A program made the position numbers and the translations under genes. A stretch of DNA of 64,000 bases from Salinisphaeraceae bacterium (lineage in GTDB: Bacteria; Pseudomonadota; Gammaproteobacteria; Nevskiales; Salinisphaeraceae), in contig NYTH01000028.1 in the NCBI GenBank assembly GCA_002683405.1, forward strand, positions 1 to 64,000, read 5' to 3'. Positions 51,621-61,038 of the stretch are shown piece by piece. Under the pieces are notes generated by a model that saw only the letters and a list, made by a program, of their open reading frames with translations, did not search any database and was not told the DNA's origin. Position 1 is the first letter of the stretch, and the number at the start of each line of letters is the position of its first letter.

Positions 51621-52417
51621 GCGCCGTGCTCCGCAGTCGTCGAGCTGCGGCCATAGGCCAGCCACAGCAGCAGGAGGCCGCCGGCAATCATGGGCAGGCA
51701 CAAGGCCTGACCCATCGTCATCCAGTCAAAGGCGATGAAGCCGAGATGCGCGTCCGGCAGCCGGAAGAATTCGCTGAAGAACCGCAGGCAGCCATAGCCC
51801 AGCAGAAACACACCGGACACCGCCATCCGCGGCCGCGACCTGCGCGCGAACCACCACAACAATGCCAGAAAGACGGGCCCCTCCAGACCGGCCTGGTAAA
51901 GCTGCGACGGATGCCGGGGCAGATTGTCGATTTGCGGGTAGACCATCGCCCAGGGCACGTCGGTGACGCGCCCCACCAGTTCGGCGTTGATGAAGTTGGC
52001 AATGCGTCCGAAGAACAGGCCGATGGGAATGACCGGCGCCACGAAGTCGGTCACGTCGAAGAAGGTGCGGTCGGACTTGCGGCCGTACCACCAGCAACCG
52101 ATGAACACGCCAAGCATACCGCCGTGGAAGGACATCCCGCCGTTCCAGATGTAGAACAGCTCGAGCGGGTCCGACAGCAGAATATCGGGGTGATAGAACA
52201 GCATGTAGCCGATCCGCCCGCCCAGTACCACGCCCAGCACCACGTAGAACAGGAAATCGCTGATGTCGTCCTTGGTCCAGTGCACATGCGGCAAACGCGT
52301 GCGATAAACCGCGGCGGCCCAGCCCACGAGAAAGCTGAGCAGATACATCAGGCCGTACCAGTGAATGGCGAACGGTCCGAGGCTTAATGCGACGGGATCA
52401 AACTGGGGGTGCTGCAT
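51617..52417 (-). CDS. lgt: Prolipoprotein diacylglyceryl transferase Lgt
   Basis: A 266-residue inner-membrane enzyme that adds diacylglycerol to the lipobox Cys of prolipoproteins. It shows about seven membrane segments, H98 region ([11 protein letters not shown]) and the Lgt signature [14 protein letters not shown] at 137-150. The start could be 52423 (adding two residues); neither has a clear ribosome-binding site. It opens the lgt-thyA-folA-ACBP run. Confidence 0.96.
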   Translation of the reverse strand: MQHPQFDPVALSLGPFAIHWYGLMYLLSFLVGWAAAVYRTRLPHVHWTKDDISDFLFYVVLGVVLGGRIGYMLFYHPDILLSDPLELFYIWNGGMSFHGGMLGVFIGCWWYGRKSDRTFFDVTDFVAPVIPIGLFFGRIANFINAELVGRVTDVPWAMVYPQIDNLPRHPSQLYQAGLEGPVFLALLWWFARRSRPRMAVSGVFLLGYGCLRFFSEFFRLPDAHLGFIAFDWMTMGQALCLPMIAGGLLLLWLAYGRSSTTAEHGA

Positions 52418-52489
52418 GGCCATGCGCGGATTCTATGGCCCGGCGCCGCAGATACCAAACCCGGCTAAAAAGACTGGGCCGGGCAATGC

Positions 52490-53431
52490 CTACCAGCGAA
52501 TGGGATGGCTGCGACCATCGCGCTCGTGCGGGTCGTCGTCCGGTATCCGGCAGGCCGCCTCCACCCATGCCGGCCATTGCGGAATCCGGCTGCTGCGCAT
52601 GGCAAGGATGCGGCCCAGGGCGCTGGCCAGATAGAACGGCGCCATCAACATTTTGAACAACGGCTGACCGTAGGAGTTATCGAACAGAACATGCATGCCG
52701 GCCCTTGGAGACTCGTGCCGCTCATCGACATCCAGACACACCAGCCCCACAGGCGCCCACGATGCCTGCGCGGCTTCGGGGCCTTCCTCCATGTACCGGC
52801 GTATGAATTCCCAGAAGCACACGAGATCATCGTGTTGATCGCTGTGCACCGCCAACGCAAACGTCTCGAGAACCGTTTCACGATCATCGGCCAGCACGTG
52901 CCCGCGGATGTCCCAGATCTGGATGCCCGCAAAGTTGCTGGCGCGGCCCAACGTAAAAAACAGCTCATCCCAGGGCGCCTCCAGCACGCTGCCGTCCTGA
53001 CGGAAAACGTAGACACGACGGTTATGGCGATTGAAGCGAATGGGGTAGTGGGTGTGGCGGAAGGATTCCCTCAGCAAAGCCCAGAGAGCCACGCCCGACC
53101 CGAAACAAAATATTGAAGAGAGGAACAGATACGTAGCCAATGCTTCATTGCTGTTAAAGCGAGCGCTATCAGGTCCGAAAAACAAGTAGCTGAGACCTGC
53201 AAAAGCGACCGCGAACATCAATAAAAGAGCGATCGCAAAAAAGGTGACCATGCCTTTCCAGCTGAAGTACTTGTCAACCGCCTCGAGAAATGTGCTGTTC
53301 AGCTTCACGACCGATCGTTGATGGACCGGATCAACCTCAAGCAGCTGGCCTTGTAGAAGCTGGAGCTTCTTCTCCTCCGCTGCTAGCGGGCGATTTATCT
53401 TGAACTTCTGAACGAGGCCTTGGTATTCCAC
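52490..53431 (-). CDS. DUF6708-type membrane protein, putative T6SS immunity
   Basis: A 313-residue protein with two membrane helices near the N-terminus (about 61-85 and 98-120) and a large soluble domain (IRFNRHNRRVYVFRQDGSVLEAPWDELFF, a DUF6708-like pattern). It begins with GTG three bases after the effector stop, preceded by AGGG. By position and membrane topology I infer it protects the inner membrane from the VasX-like effector upstream. The first half (about 53100-53431) has lower G+C (31 of 60 in 53161-53220) than the second half (42 of 60 in 52561-52620). Immunity is an inference, not proven. Confidence 0.7.
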   Translation of the reverse strand: MEYQGLVQKFKINRPLAAEEKKLQLLQGQLLEVDPVHQRSVVKLNSTFLEAVDKYFSWKGMVTFFAIALLLMFAVAFAGLSYLFFGPDSARFNSNEALATYLFLSSIFCFGSGVALWALLRESFRHTHYPIRFNRHNRRVYVFRQDGSVLEAPWDELFFTLGRASNFAGIQIWDIRGHVLADDRETVLETFALAVHSDQHDDLVCFWEFIRRYMEEGPEAAQASWAPVGLVCLDVDERHESPRAGMHVLFDNSYGQPLFKMLMAPFYLASALGRILAMRSSRIPQWPAWVEAACRIPDDDPHERDGRSHPIRW

Positions 53432-53434
53432 GTT

Positions 53435-55957
53435 TTATCCCTGGGTTACCAACCGCAGCTCGCGCATTTCAGTTTCTGCATCCGGGTATGCGTCATGCTT
53501 GCCCCACAAGTAACAACGTTCCAGCCAGTCCTGTATTCCGTTATCGACTATGTGGCTCGACACCAAGGAAAGCACGATCAGACCCACTGTGAGAATTGCA
53601 GCAGCCAAGAACGCACCAAACAGAAAAGCGATACCCGCCAATGTGCCGAGTAACCCCATGAGCCCGTAGCCAGCCGCACTCATGAAATTCTCTTCGTCGA
53701 GTTCTTTCATCGCCCGCCAAAAATCCAGCCCCGCCATGGCAAAACCACCGATGGCGCCTAGACCTCGACCGAACCTACTAAGGTTAGCGCCCCAGGTAGT
53801 CAGTCTTCGACCTAAATCCCCACTCCACCGCATCGCCCCCAGTTCCTGCACCCCCTGCCCCGTTATATCCGCGATCGTGCCCGCCAGCACCGCATACTGC
53901 GCGGCGATACGGCGCCGGAGTTCCGGCCGGGCATGCGCCAGCGCTTTGGCGTCCGATTCCAGCAGCGTGGAGAGCGCGGCGAACTGCAGGATGCCGCCGA
54001 GCACGCCCAGGCTGAATACGCCCGCGCCGTGCGCGAAGCCGGACTGCTGCACTCGCAGTTTCCAGCGGGATAAGCGCAGCGCCTCGACCTGCTCGGGGTG
54101 TCTGAGGCTGTTTGTCAGCCATTGGGCCCGGCCGGCAGCGCTCAGCTGTTCGGGCATGGCGTCGATATGCGCGGGATCGGCCAGCAACAGCCACTTCAGG
54201 GTGACGGTGTCGTTGAGTTTGTAGCCGTGCGCCTTCAGCCGACGGAGTTCGGCGGTGATGTGGCGGCGCAGGCCTTTGCCGGATACCGGCTGACCGGACA
54301 GGCTGCTTAATTCGCGCATGAGCAGCCGCTTGAATTCAGCGCGGGTGCCGGTGAGTTCCACCCGGGCCATGCCGTGACCGCTGATTACGCCCAGCGCCAC
54401 CAGGCCGTTGTACACGATTCCGCTGCTCGCCGCGGCGTTGGCGACTTTGGCAATGGGGCCGTTGACTGCCGCCACAAGTTCTCCAAGCGCCGCGGTCTGC
54501 CCGTTATGCATCTGGCTGGTCACGGCCTGATAGGCGCTGATCAGACCATCCCAGGGCAGCGTCTCCCAGGAAACCCGCGCCTGCATTGCGGCGTGAATGT
54601 GCTGGGCAGTCGGCTCGTGGTTCAACCCCAGTGCGCGCAGCAGCAGATTGGTCTTGTCCGTTATGTCGCCGCACAGCCAGTCTACGTAGACGTCGAAGCA
54701 GGCTTTCTTGTCCTGGGTGCCGGCCAGACACAGGGTGAGCAGACCGGCGTAGGCTACGCCGTTGTCAATGTCGTTCTCGTCGAAATTGCATTCGAAACTG
54801 GCCGCAAGGCGGACACCGGTCATCCAGGCGGCATGCGCTCTGGCCAGAGGCGCAATGATTTGACTGTCCAGCGCCTTGAGCCTGGCGTCGGTCTTCGCCT
54901 GCCATCGGGCGCGCTCGGGCTCGTTGTACTTGGCCGTGTAGCGCGCCCACTCGCGATCGGCCGCCTTTTCCAGCGCGGCGGACGTTGGGTTTCGCAGATA
55001 TGCCAGCGTCTTTTCGTCCACACGCATGCCTAGCCCGGCGGCCACCGGCGCGCCTGCCACGCTGCCCGACTCATATTGATCGGCCAGTTGCTGCCCTGCC
55101 CGGATTTCGCGCAGCTCCGCCTGATCCTTGACGGCCGTTTCCAACTGCTGGATGGCGCTGGAGACGGCCAGTCCGCGGGCGAGATCCTCCTTCCAAATGA
55201 ATTCTTCCGTGCGGAACTGCATCAGCGCCGCGATGTCCTGCGCGATACCCGGCGCGTCGTCCAGAGCCAGGATGAGCCCGTGCTCGGGATAAAGCGCGTT
55301 GATTCGATGAATCAGTCGGCCCGCCAGGTCCTGTTTGGACCAGAACTCGCTCATGCTCCAGCCGAAGGCGGTCTGCGCCTCGTCCGCGCGCAGCGCGTAG
55401 TCCGCCACGGTGGACTCGAGTTCGCTGACGGACGTCGCGTGGGGCTGGCTGTGGCTGGCCATCCAGGCGCGCACGTCCAGACAGCGCATGTGGCGGGCGC
55501 GCTCGGCTGCCGAGCCGTGTCGCTTGAGGACGGCCCGCGTCCAGGGCACGTCGGAGAAGCCGAACCAGACCCGGGTGGCGTGGTCGGGGTCGTCTATGGT
55601 GATGCAGGAGGCGAGCAATCCGTGGCTCTGCCGCGAGCAGGTGAAGTGAATCTGTTCAGGATCGGGTAGCGGCAGGTCCGGGTCGAACCGGAACAGATAA
55701 TTGCCCGAGACCACGACGTAGCCGTCCCATTGGTCCTTGGCTTCGTCGTAGACGTACACGAAGCCCTCTCGGACCGAGCGCAGCGTGTAGCCGCCAGCGC
55801 CCAGTTCGATGTCCGTGACCGATTCGCTGCCGGGCAGCCGCGCCTCGGGGGTTTTCGAGCCGGCATTGGCCACCGCGTAGCGTACGGGGAGTATGGCCAG
55901 CCCCTGCTTGTCGCAGAATTCGCACCCGCCGGCGGGTGACTGACCGGGGGCGGTCAT
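53435..55957 (-). CDS. VasX-like type VI secretion effector (BTH_I2691-type)
   Basis: An 840-residue protein. The N-terminus, C12 and C15 in CEFCDKQGLAILPVRYAVA, followed by GGYTLRSVREGFVYVYDEA, is the pattern of the VasX N-terminal/BTH_I2691 family with a MIX-like R-x-G core. The middle is helical. The C-terminal part has hydrophobic stretches (about 645-668 and 763-804), in the manner of pore-forming effectors that attack the target inner membrane. It overlaps the DUF4123 stop as ATGA and sits three bases before the putative immunity gene. No VgrG or PAAR gene is nearby. Codon and base composition change around 53830: the last roughly 130 codons are A/T-richer. Confidence 0.82.
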   Translation of the reverse strand: MTAPGQSPAGGCEFCDKQGLAILPVRYAVANAGSKTPEARLPGSESVTDIELGAGGYTLRSVREGFVYVYDEAKDQWDGYVVVSGNYLFRFDPDLPLPDPEQIHFTCSRQSHGLLASCITIDDPDHATRVWFGFSDVPWTRAVLKRHGSAAERARHMRCLDVRAWMASHSQPHATSVSELESTVADYALRADEAQTAFGWSMSEFWSKQDLAGRLIHRINALYPEHGLILALDDAPGIAQDIAALMQFRTEEFIWKEDLARGLAVSSAIQQLETAVKDQAELREIRAGQQLADQYESGSVAGAPVAAGLGMRVDEKTLAYLRNPTSAALEKAADREWARYTAKYNEPERARWQAKTDARLKALDSQIIAPLARAHAAWMTGVRLAASFECNFDENDIDNGVAYAGLLTLCLAGTQDKKACFDVYVDWLCGDITDKTNLLLRALGLNHEPTAQHIHAAMQARVSWETLPWDGLISAYQAVTSQMHNGQTAALGELVAAVNGPIAKVANAAASSGIVYNGLVALGVISGHGMARVELTGTRAEFKRLLMRELSSLSGQPVSGKGLRRHITAELRRLKAHGYKLNDTVTLKWLLLADPAHIDAMPEQLSAAGRAQWLTNSLRHPEQVEALRLSRWKLRVQQSGFAHGAGVFSLGVLGGILQFAALSTLLESDAKALAHARPELRRRIAAQYAVLAGTIADITGQGVQELGAMRWSGDLGRRLTTWGANLSRFGRGLGAIGGFAMAGLDFWRAMKELDEENFMSAAGYGLMGLLGTLAGIAFLFGAFLAAAILTVGLIVLSLVSSHIVDNGIQDWLERCYLWGKHDAYPDAETEMRELRLVTQG

Positions 55958-56826
55958 GATGCGGCACCTGCTGTTCTGTCGGCTTCTTTCAGGTCGACGG
56001 CCATCCGCTGCCAGTCGTCCTCGGACAATCCCCGGCTGGCGCTGTAATAGGGCCGGCGGCCGGCGCTGGCCTCGGCCAGTAAGTGCCTGATGCGCCGATG
56101 CCGGTCAAAGCCTGCGTGCCTTGTCAGGCCCTGCAGTGCGAAGGCGACCAGGTCCTGCCGACGGGTGAGCCCGTGATCCAGCCCGCGCCGCAGCCAGACA
56201 TCGATTGCCTGTCCGTCGGCGCTCCCCGCGGCGGCCGATGCTGCGTCCGCCTTGGCCAGCACGCGGTTGATCAGACCAATGCGCTCGATTTGCCCGTACT
56301 GAACCGGGGTGGGATGCCAGCCGCGGTTGGGCTGACTGCCCTCGCGCGACAGCGTCTCCCGCTGTCCCCGATATTCGAATGACCAGCAACGCACCGGACC
56401 CAGCAGGGCGGCTATCTGGTTTGTCGTCAGAATCCACCGCAGTTGCGCCATGACGCGGGCGTCATAAAGCCGCAGCAGCATGGACAGGCCGTCCGGGCCG
56501 ATCATGACCAATTGCCGGCGGAGATGCGCTGCCAGCATATGCGCCCCCTGGTCGGACTCTAACAGCGCGCAGCAGGCTGTCTGATCGCCCTGGTCCAGAG
56601 CATCCAGCCGCATCAGATACGGCAGCATCAACGCGCTGTCCCGAAGGCGTTCCGGGGCCAGCGACCAGCCGGCAGATTCCAGCTGTCCCTCGGGCCAGGG
56701 CTGCGTCAGCGGGTTCACAATGCCGAAGCTGAACGCCGCGTGCTGTGGCGTAACGGCGTTCATGGGGCGCGGCCAGTTGATCGGGCCGGCCGGGTCGCCA
56801 TTGGTGGTGTCATGGCAGGGCCTCAT
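55954..56826 (-). CDS. DUF4123 domain-containing T6SS effector adaptor
   Basis: A 290-residue soluble protein. The middle (residues about 70-180) has the DUF4123 pattern: a charged-hydrophobic helix series with LLESDQGAHMLAAHLRRQLVMIGPDGLSMLLRLYDARVM. DUF4123 proteins load effectors onto the VgrG spike. Start at 56826 gives MRPCHD; a later ATG at 56763 (MNAVTPQ) is possible and the frame opens earlier at 56853. It is translationally coupled to the effector by ATGA. It is the first gene of the three-gene cassette. Confidence 0.8.
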   Translation of the reverse strand: MRPCHDTTNGDPAGPINWPRPMNAVTPQHAAFSFGIVNPLTQPWPEGQLESAGWSLAPERLRDSALMLPYLMRLDALDQGDQTACCALLESDQGAHMLAAHLRRQLVMIGPDGLSMLLRLYDARVMAQLRWILTTNQIAALLGPVRCWSFEYRGQRETLSREGSQPNRGWHPTPVQYGQIERIGLINRVLAKADAASAAAGSADGQAIDVWLRRGLDHGLTRRQDLVAFALQGLTRHAGFDRHRRIRHLLAEASAGRRPYYSASRGLSEDDWQRMAVDLKEADRTAGAAS

Positions 56827-56969
56827 AGCGAGAGCGCCGGACGGGCCGGCCACCGTGGTGCGATTCGCTAGCCGCTATTCAAGCACACCGTGGCCGCCGA
56901 CGCATCCGCTGCGGCGTCAGACGTGAAGCCTGCCGAAACCGGGCGAGCGGCCCGCCTTCGGGTTGTCAC

Positions 56970-59129
56970 TCAGCCCCGCCGCCAGGCGTGGAACTTCTCG
57001 ACGTAGCGCAGCAGCTTTTCCGGCGCGTGGGCCCTTTTCCATTCGCCCGCCGCAAACTTGTTGGCTTCGGCCAGCGTGGGGTAGCTGTGGATGGTGCCCA
57101 GCAGCGTGTTCAGGCCCACGCCCTTCTTCATGGCGAGCACGTACTCGGCCAGCAGGTCGCCGGCGTGCTCGCCGACGATGGTGACCCCCAGAATGCTGTC
57201 CTTGCCGGCGTCGGTGAGCACCTTGACCATGCCGTGCGCAGCGCTTTCGGCGATGGCGCGATCCAGGTCGGCCATGTCGTACCGGGTCACTTCGTAGTCG
57301 ATGCCCTGCTCGGTCGCTTCCGCTTCGCTCAGGCCCACGTGCGCCACTTCCGGGTCGGTGAAGGTGCACCAGGGCAGCGTGGAATAGTCCACCTTGAACT
57401 TCTTGAAGCTGCCGAACAGGCCGTTCACCGCCGCAAACCACGCCTCGTGGGCCGCCGCGTGGGTGAATTGATAGGGCGCAATCGCATCGCCGCAGGCGTA
57501 AATACTGGGAATGCGCGTCTGCAGGAACTCGTTGACCTCGATGCTGCGGCCGGCTTCGATGCCCAACGTGTCGAGCCCGAAACCTTCCAGGCGCGCCGAG
57601 CGGCCCAGCGCAATCAGCAGACGATCAAATTCGATTTCCACGGTCTTGCCCGCGCACTCGCAGATCAAAGACTTCCGCTCATTCGAAACCCCCACGGCCG
57701 TCGCCCGGTGTCCCAGCCGCACATCCACGCCTTCCTGCCGGAAGCGTTCCAGCATGAAGCTCGAGACATCCGGGTCCTCCTTGCCCAGAAGACGATCGCC
57801 CTGCTCGACCTGCGTGACCCGGCTACCCAGACGCGCGAAGGCCTGCGCCATTTCGCAGCCGATGGGGCCGCCGCCCAGCACGACCAGCCGCTCCGGCAGC
57901 TCACGCAAATCCCACAGATTGTCCGAGGTGAGGTAGTCGATGTCCGTCAGCCCGTCGATGGGCGGGACCAGCGGTTCGGCGCCCGTGGCCAGGATAATGG
58001 CGCGCGCTGTCAGCCGCTGGCCGCTGTCGGTTTCCACCGTCCACGGGTCGACCAGGCGCGCGCTGGCCTGTATGCATTCCACCCCGAGTGATTCGTAGCG
58101 CTCCACCGAATCATGCGGCTCGATGTCAGCGATAACGCGATGCACGCGATCCATGACGTCGGCAAAGTCGAATTCGAAGTCCGCACGCCGAATCCCGTAG
58201 GCGGCGCTGTGGCGCATCTGATGAACCAGTTTTGCGCTGCGAATCAGGGCCTTGGAGGGTACACAACCGGTATTCAGACAATCGCCCCCCATCTTCGACT
58301 TTTCGATGAGCGTGACCTTCGCCTTGACCGCCGCGGCGATGTAGGCCGCCACCAGCCCGCCCGAGCCGGCGCCGATGACGATGAGATTACGGTCGAAGCG
58401 CCTGGGTCGGCTGTAGCCACGCAGAGCCTTGCGCGCCTGGAAGTATTCGAGGCCCTTGCGCGCGATGAGCGGAAACACCCCCAGCAGCACGAAGGAGCCG
58501 ATCAACCCGGGCGAGAGGATGCCGGCCAGGCTCTCGAGCTGACCGATCTGCGTGCCCGCGTTCACGTAGACGATCGTGCCTGCCAGCATGCCCAGCTGGC
58601 TGACGACGTAGAAGGTGACGGTGCGAATCGGCGTCAGCCCCATCAGCAGGTTGATCACGAAAAACGGGAAGGCCGGCACCAGCCGCAGCGCGAACAGATA
58701 AAAGGCGCCGTCCTTCTCCACGCCCCGGTTGATGGCGCGCAGGCGTCGACCGAATCTTTGCTGCACCGTATCGCGGAGCACGAAGCGGGCCGCCAGAAAC
58801 GCCAGCGTTGCGCCAATACTCGACGCAAACGAAATGATCAGCACGCCCCATAACAGGCCGAACAGCGCGCCGCCGATCAGCGTCATGACTGCGGCGCCGG
58901 GAATCGACAGCGCCGTCACCAGTACATAGACCACGAAAAACCCGGCCGCCAGCAGCAGCGGACGGTCCTGCTGGAAGGCCTCGAGGCCGGCGCGCTGCTG
59001 GCTGAAGCAGTCCAGCGAGAACAGGCCCTGCTCACAGGCGCCGCCCAGATACTGCCCTGGCTGGACGACAAAAAACGCGCCAATGGCGGCCACAATGGCA
59101 ACAAGCAGGATGATTTTCGATCGGCTCAC
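56970..59129 (-). CDS. TVP38/DedA-like membrane domain fused to a mercuric-reductase-like flavoprotein
   Basis: A 719-residue fusion. Residues 1-225 are a TVP38/TMEM64 (VTT) membrane domain with several helices and an IPGAAVMTLIGGALFG motif. Residues about 245-715 are a pyridine-nucleotide disulfide oxidoreductase: FAD motif IGAGSGG (252-258), redox pair C284 and C289 (GGDCLNTGCVPSK), NAD motif VVLGGGPIGCEMAQ, and a C-terminal dimer domain with HSYPTLAEA. It is probably an inner-membrane protein with the reductase in the cytoplasm. Such fusions occur in proteobacteria and cyanobacteria; substrate unknown. No mer genes are near, so mercury is unlikely. Confidence 0.9.
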   Translation of the reverse strand: MSRSKIILLVAIVAAIGAFFVVQPGQYLGGACEQGLFSLDCFSQQRAGLEAFQQDRPLLLAAGFFVVYVLVTALSIPGAAVMTLIGGALFGLLWGVLIISFASSIGATLAFLAARFVLRDTVQQRFGRRLRAINRGVEKDGAFYLFALRLVPAFPFFVINLLMGLTPIRTVTFYVVSQLGMLAGTIVYVNAGTQIGQLESLAGILSPGLIGSFVLLGVFPLIARKGLEYFQARKALRGYSRPRRFDRNLIVIGAGSGGLVAAYIAAAVKAKVTLIEKSKMGGDCLNTGCVPSKALIRSAKLVHQMRHSAAYGIRRADFEFDFADVMDRVHRVIADIEPHDSVERYESLGVECIQASARLVDPWTVETDSGQRLTARAIILATGAEPLVPPIDGLTDIDYLTSDNLWDLRELPERLVVLGGGPIGCEMAQAFARLGSRVTQVEQGDRLLGKEDPDVSSFMLERFRQEGVDVRLGHRATAVGVSNERKSLICECAGKTVEIEFDRLLIALGRSARLEGFGLDTLGIEAGRSIEVNEFLQTRIPSIYACGDAIAPYQFTHAAAHEAWFAAVNGLFGSFKKFKVDYSTLPWCTFTDPEVAHVGLSEAEATEQGIDYEVTRYDMADLDRAIAESAAHGMVKVLTDAGKDSILGVTIVGEHAGDLLAEYVLAMKKGVGLNTLLGTIHSYPTLAEANKFAAGEWKRAHAPEKLLRYVEKFHAWRRG

Positions 59130-59216
59130 TACAGTTTTTCCGATGGCGGGATCTTGTCCCTGGCGATGGCGGCCAGGTACGGCTATGAATACAAGGACCG
59201 TGCAAGCGTGCCGAGT

Positions 59217-59244
59217 CTTGCAGCATCCGGCTATCTGCTAAACT
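59217..59244 (+). promoter_or_regulatory. Possible promoter for DAHP synthase
   Basis: CTTGCA at 59217-59222 and TAAACT at 59239-59244 are 16 bases apart, 65 bases before the start codon. No attenuator or TrpR/TyrR-like site is obvious. Confidence 0.3.
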
Positions 59245-59308
59245 GCGCGCCGCTCAATCCCCCACATTCTCACGGGCCTGGCCAGGCGGCCGGTCGCTCC
59301 TCCCAGTC

Positions 59309-60370
59309 ATGAAGTACGAAACAGACAATCTGCGCATTCGCGGCATCCAGGAAATGATTTCCCCGGACGCGCTGCTGGCCGAATACCCCATCACGGACAC
59401 GGCATCCGAAACCATATTCAATACCCGCAAGGCCGTACAGGACATCCTGCACGGCCGGGACGACCGGCTGCTGGTCGTCGCTGGCCCCTGCTCCATCCAC
59501 GATCCGCAGGCGGCGCTGGAATATGCCGAAGGCCTGAAAGAGGCCGCTGCCCGGCTGTCGGACCGGCTGCTGCTGGTCATGCGGGTGTATTTCGAGAAGC
59601 CGCGCACCACGGTGGGCTGGAAGGGGCTGATCAACGATCCCGACATGGACGACTCGTTCCATATCAACAAGGGTATCCGCCTGGCCCGCGAACTGCTGGT
59701 CAAGCTCAACGACATGGGCGTGCCCGCCGGCGTGGAGTTTCTTGACCTGATCTCGCCGCAGTATCTGGCCGACCTCGTCAGCTGGGGCGCGATCGGCGCG
59801 CGGACCACCGAAAGCCAGGGCCATCGCGAGCTGTCCTCCGGTCTGTCCTGTCCGGTGGGCTTCAAGAACGGCACGGGCGGTTCCATCAAGATTGCGGTGG
59901 ATGCGGTAGGCGCGGCCCAGCACTCGCACAACTTCCTGTCGCTGACCAAGGAAGGCCACTCCGCGATCTTCACCACCGCCGGCAACGAGGACACCCACAT
60001 CATTCTGCGCGGTGGCAATAACGGCCCGAACTTCGACGCCGACAGCATCGCCGCCGCGGTGGCGCTGCTGGAACAGGCGGGCCTGCCCGGCCGCGTCATG
60101 GTGGATTTCTCGCACGCCAACAGCCGCAAGCAGCCGCGCAAGCAGCTGGAAGTGGGACGCGACGTGGCCGGCCAGATGGCCGCCGGCTCGAATGCCGTAT
60201 TCGGCGTGATGATCGAGTCGCATCTGAAGGAAGGTAATCAGAAGATCGAGCCGGGCAAGCCGCTGGAATACGGCAAGAGCATTACCGATGCCTGCCTGGG
60301 CTGGGAGGACACGCTGCCCCTGCTCGATGACCTCGCCGAAGCCGTCAAGCAGCGCCGGGAAGTCGCCTAG
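59309..60370 (+). CDS. aroG: 3-deoxy-7-phosphoheptulonate synthase (AroF/G/H type)
   Basis: A 353-residue type I DAHP synthase, joining phosphoenolpyruvate and erythrose-4-phosphate in the first step of aromatic amino acid synthesis. It shows AGPCSIHDP, MRVYFEKPRTTVGWKG, GARTTESQGHRELSSGLSCPVGFKNGTGG and VDFSHANSRKQ. Length equals E. coli AroG (350). Which isozyme (AroF, G or H) cannot be told from this sequence. It is divergent from the flavoprotein and convergent with the HAD gene. Confidence 0.95.
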   Translation: MKYETDNLRIRGIQEMISPDALLAEYPITDTASETIFNTRKAVQDILHGRDDRLLVVAGPCSIHDPQAALEYAEGLKEAAARLSDRLLLVMRVYFEKPRTTVGWKGLINDPDMDDSFHINKGIRLARELLVKLNDMGVPAGVEFLDLISPQYLADLVSWGAIGARTTESQGHRELSSGLSCPVGFKNGTGGSIKIAVDAVGAAQHSHNFLSLTKEGHSAIFTTAGNEDTHIILRGGNNGPNFDADSIAAAVALLEQAGLPGRVMVDFSHANSRKQPRKQLEVGRDVAGQMAAGSNAVFGVMIESHLKEGNQKIEPGKPLEYGKSITDACLGWEDTLPLLDDLAEAVKQRREVA

Positions 60371-60387
60371 TCGCCGCCCGGCCGGAT

Positions 60388-61038
60388 TCAGGCGAGCGGC
60401 AGAATCTCCCAGCCTTCGCCCGCCGCCGCCTCACGCAGGCGGCGGTCCGGCATGACGGCTACCGACCGGCCGACCGCGCGAAACAGAATGGCGTCGCTGT
60501 AGGAATCGCCGTAGGCCACGGCCTCCGACAGCGGCATCCGCACATCCGCCGCAATCTTCCGGGCGATGTTCAGTTTTTCCACGCCGTAGGGATGCTGCAG
60601 TGGCCGCGCCGCCGCGAAACGGCCTTTGCGCGTGGCGCATATCGACGAGTGATAGCCGTGCGCGCCCAGCGCGGCCGCCAGTGGCCGGGCGATGAACTCG
60701 GGTGTTCCGCTCAGCAGAACAACGTGATCGCCCTGCGACAGATGTTCTTCCAGCCGCGACACCGTCGGCGCGAACAGCTGCGGCAACAGCCGGCGCTCGA
60801 CAAAGCGACGGGCCGCCTGCTCAACCCGGTCCACCGGCAGACCGGCCAGATAGCTCTTGTTCTTCTTGGTCACGTCGCGGCCATACAGCCCCACGTAGCG
60901 CAGCAGAAACCCCAGCGCAGACAGCAATTGGCGCGGCCCCAGCCAGCCGCGACGCAGCAGATAGGCGATAAAGCGTGCCTCGGAACTGCGGCCCGGCAGC
61001 AAGGTGCCGTCAATATCGAACAGCACCAGACGACTCAT
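60388..61038 (-). CDS. HAD-IB family phosphatase
   Basis: A 216-residue HAD hydrolase of the IB (phosphoserine phosphatase-like) branch. Nucleophile motif FDIDGTLL with D8 and D10 is at the N-terminus, motif II LLSGTPEF in the middle, and AYGDSYSDAILF motif IV near 175. ATG at 61038 overlaps the CDP-alcohol phosphatidyltransferase stop as ATGA. With that neighbour I infer removal of phosphate from a phosphatidyl-alcohol phosphate or its precursor. Confidence 0.88.
   Translation of the reverse strand: MSRLVLFDIDGTLLPGRSSEARFIAYLLRRGWLGPRQLLSALGFLLRYVGLYGRDVTKKNKSYLAGLPVDRVEQAARRFVERRLLPQLFAPTVSRLEEHLSQGDHVVLLSGTPEFIARPLAAALGAHGYHSSICATRKGRFAAARPLQHPYGVEKLNIARKIAADVRMPLSEAVAYGDSYSDAILFRAVGRSVAVMPDRRLREAAAGEGWEILPLA

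Noticed and set aside
52490..56826. Complete T6SS locus
   Set aside because: No tss core genes, hcp, vgrG or PAAR are present; only a cargo cassette is supported.
56970..59129. Mercury resistance
   Set aside because: The reductase domain resembles MerA, but the protein lacks the N-terminal metal-binding domain and no mer genes are adjacent.
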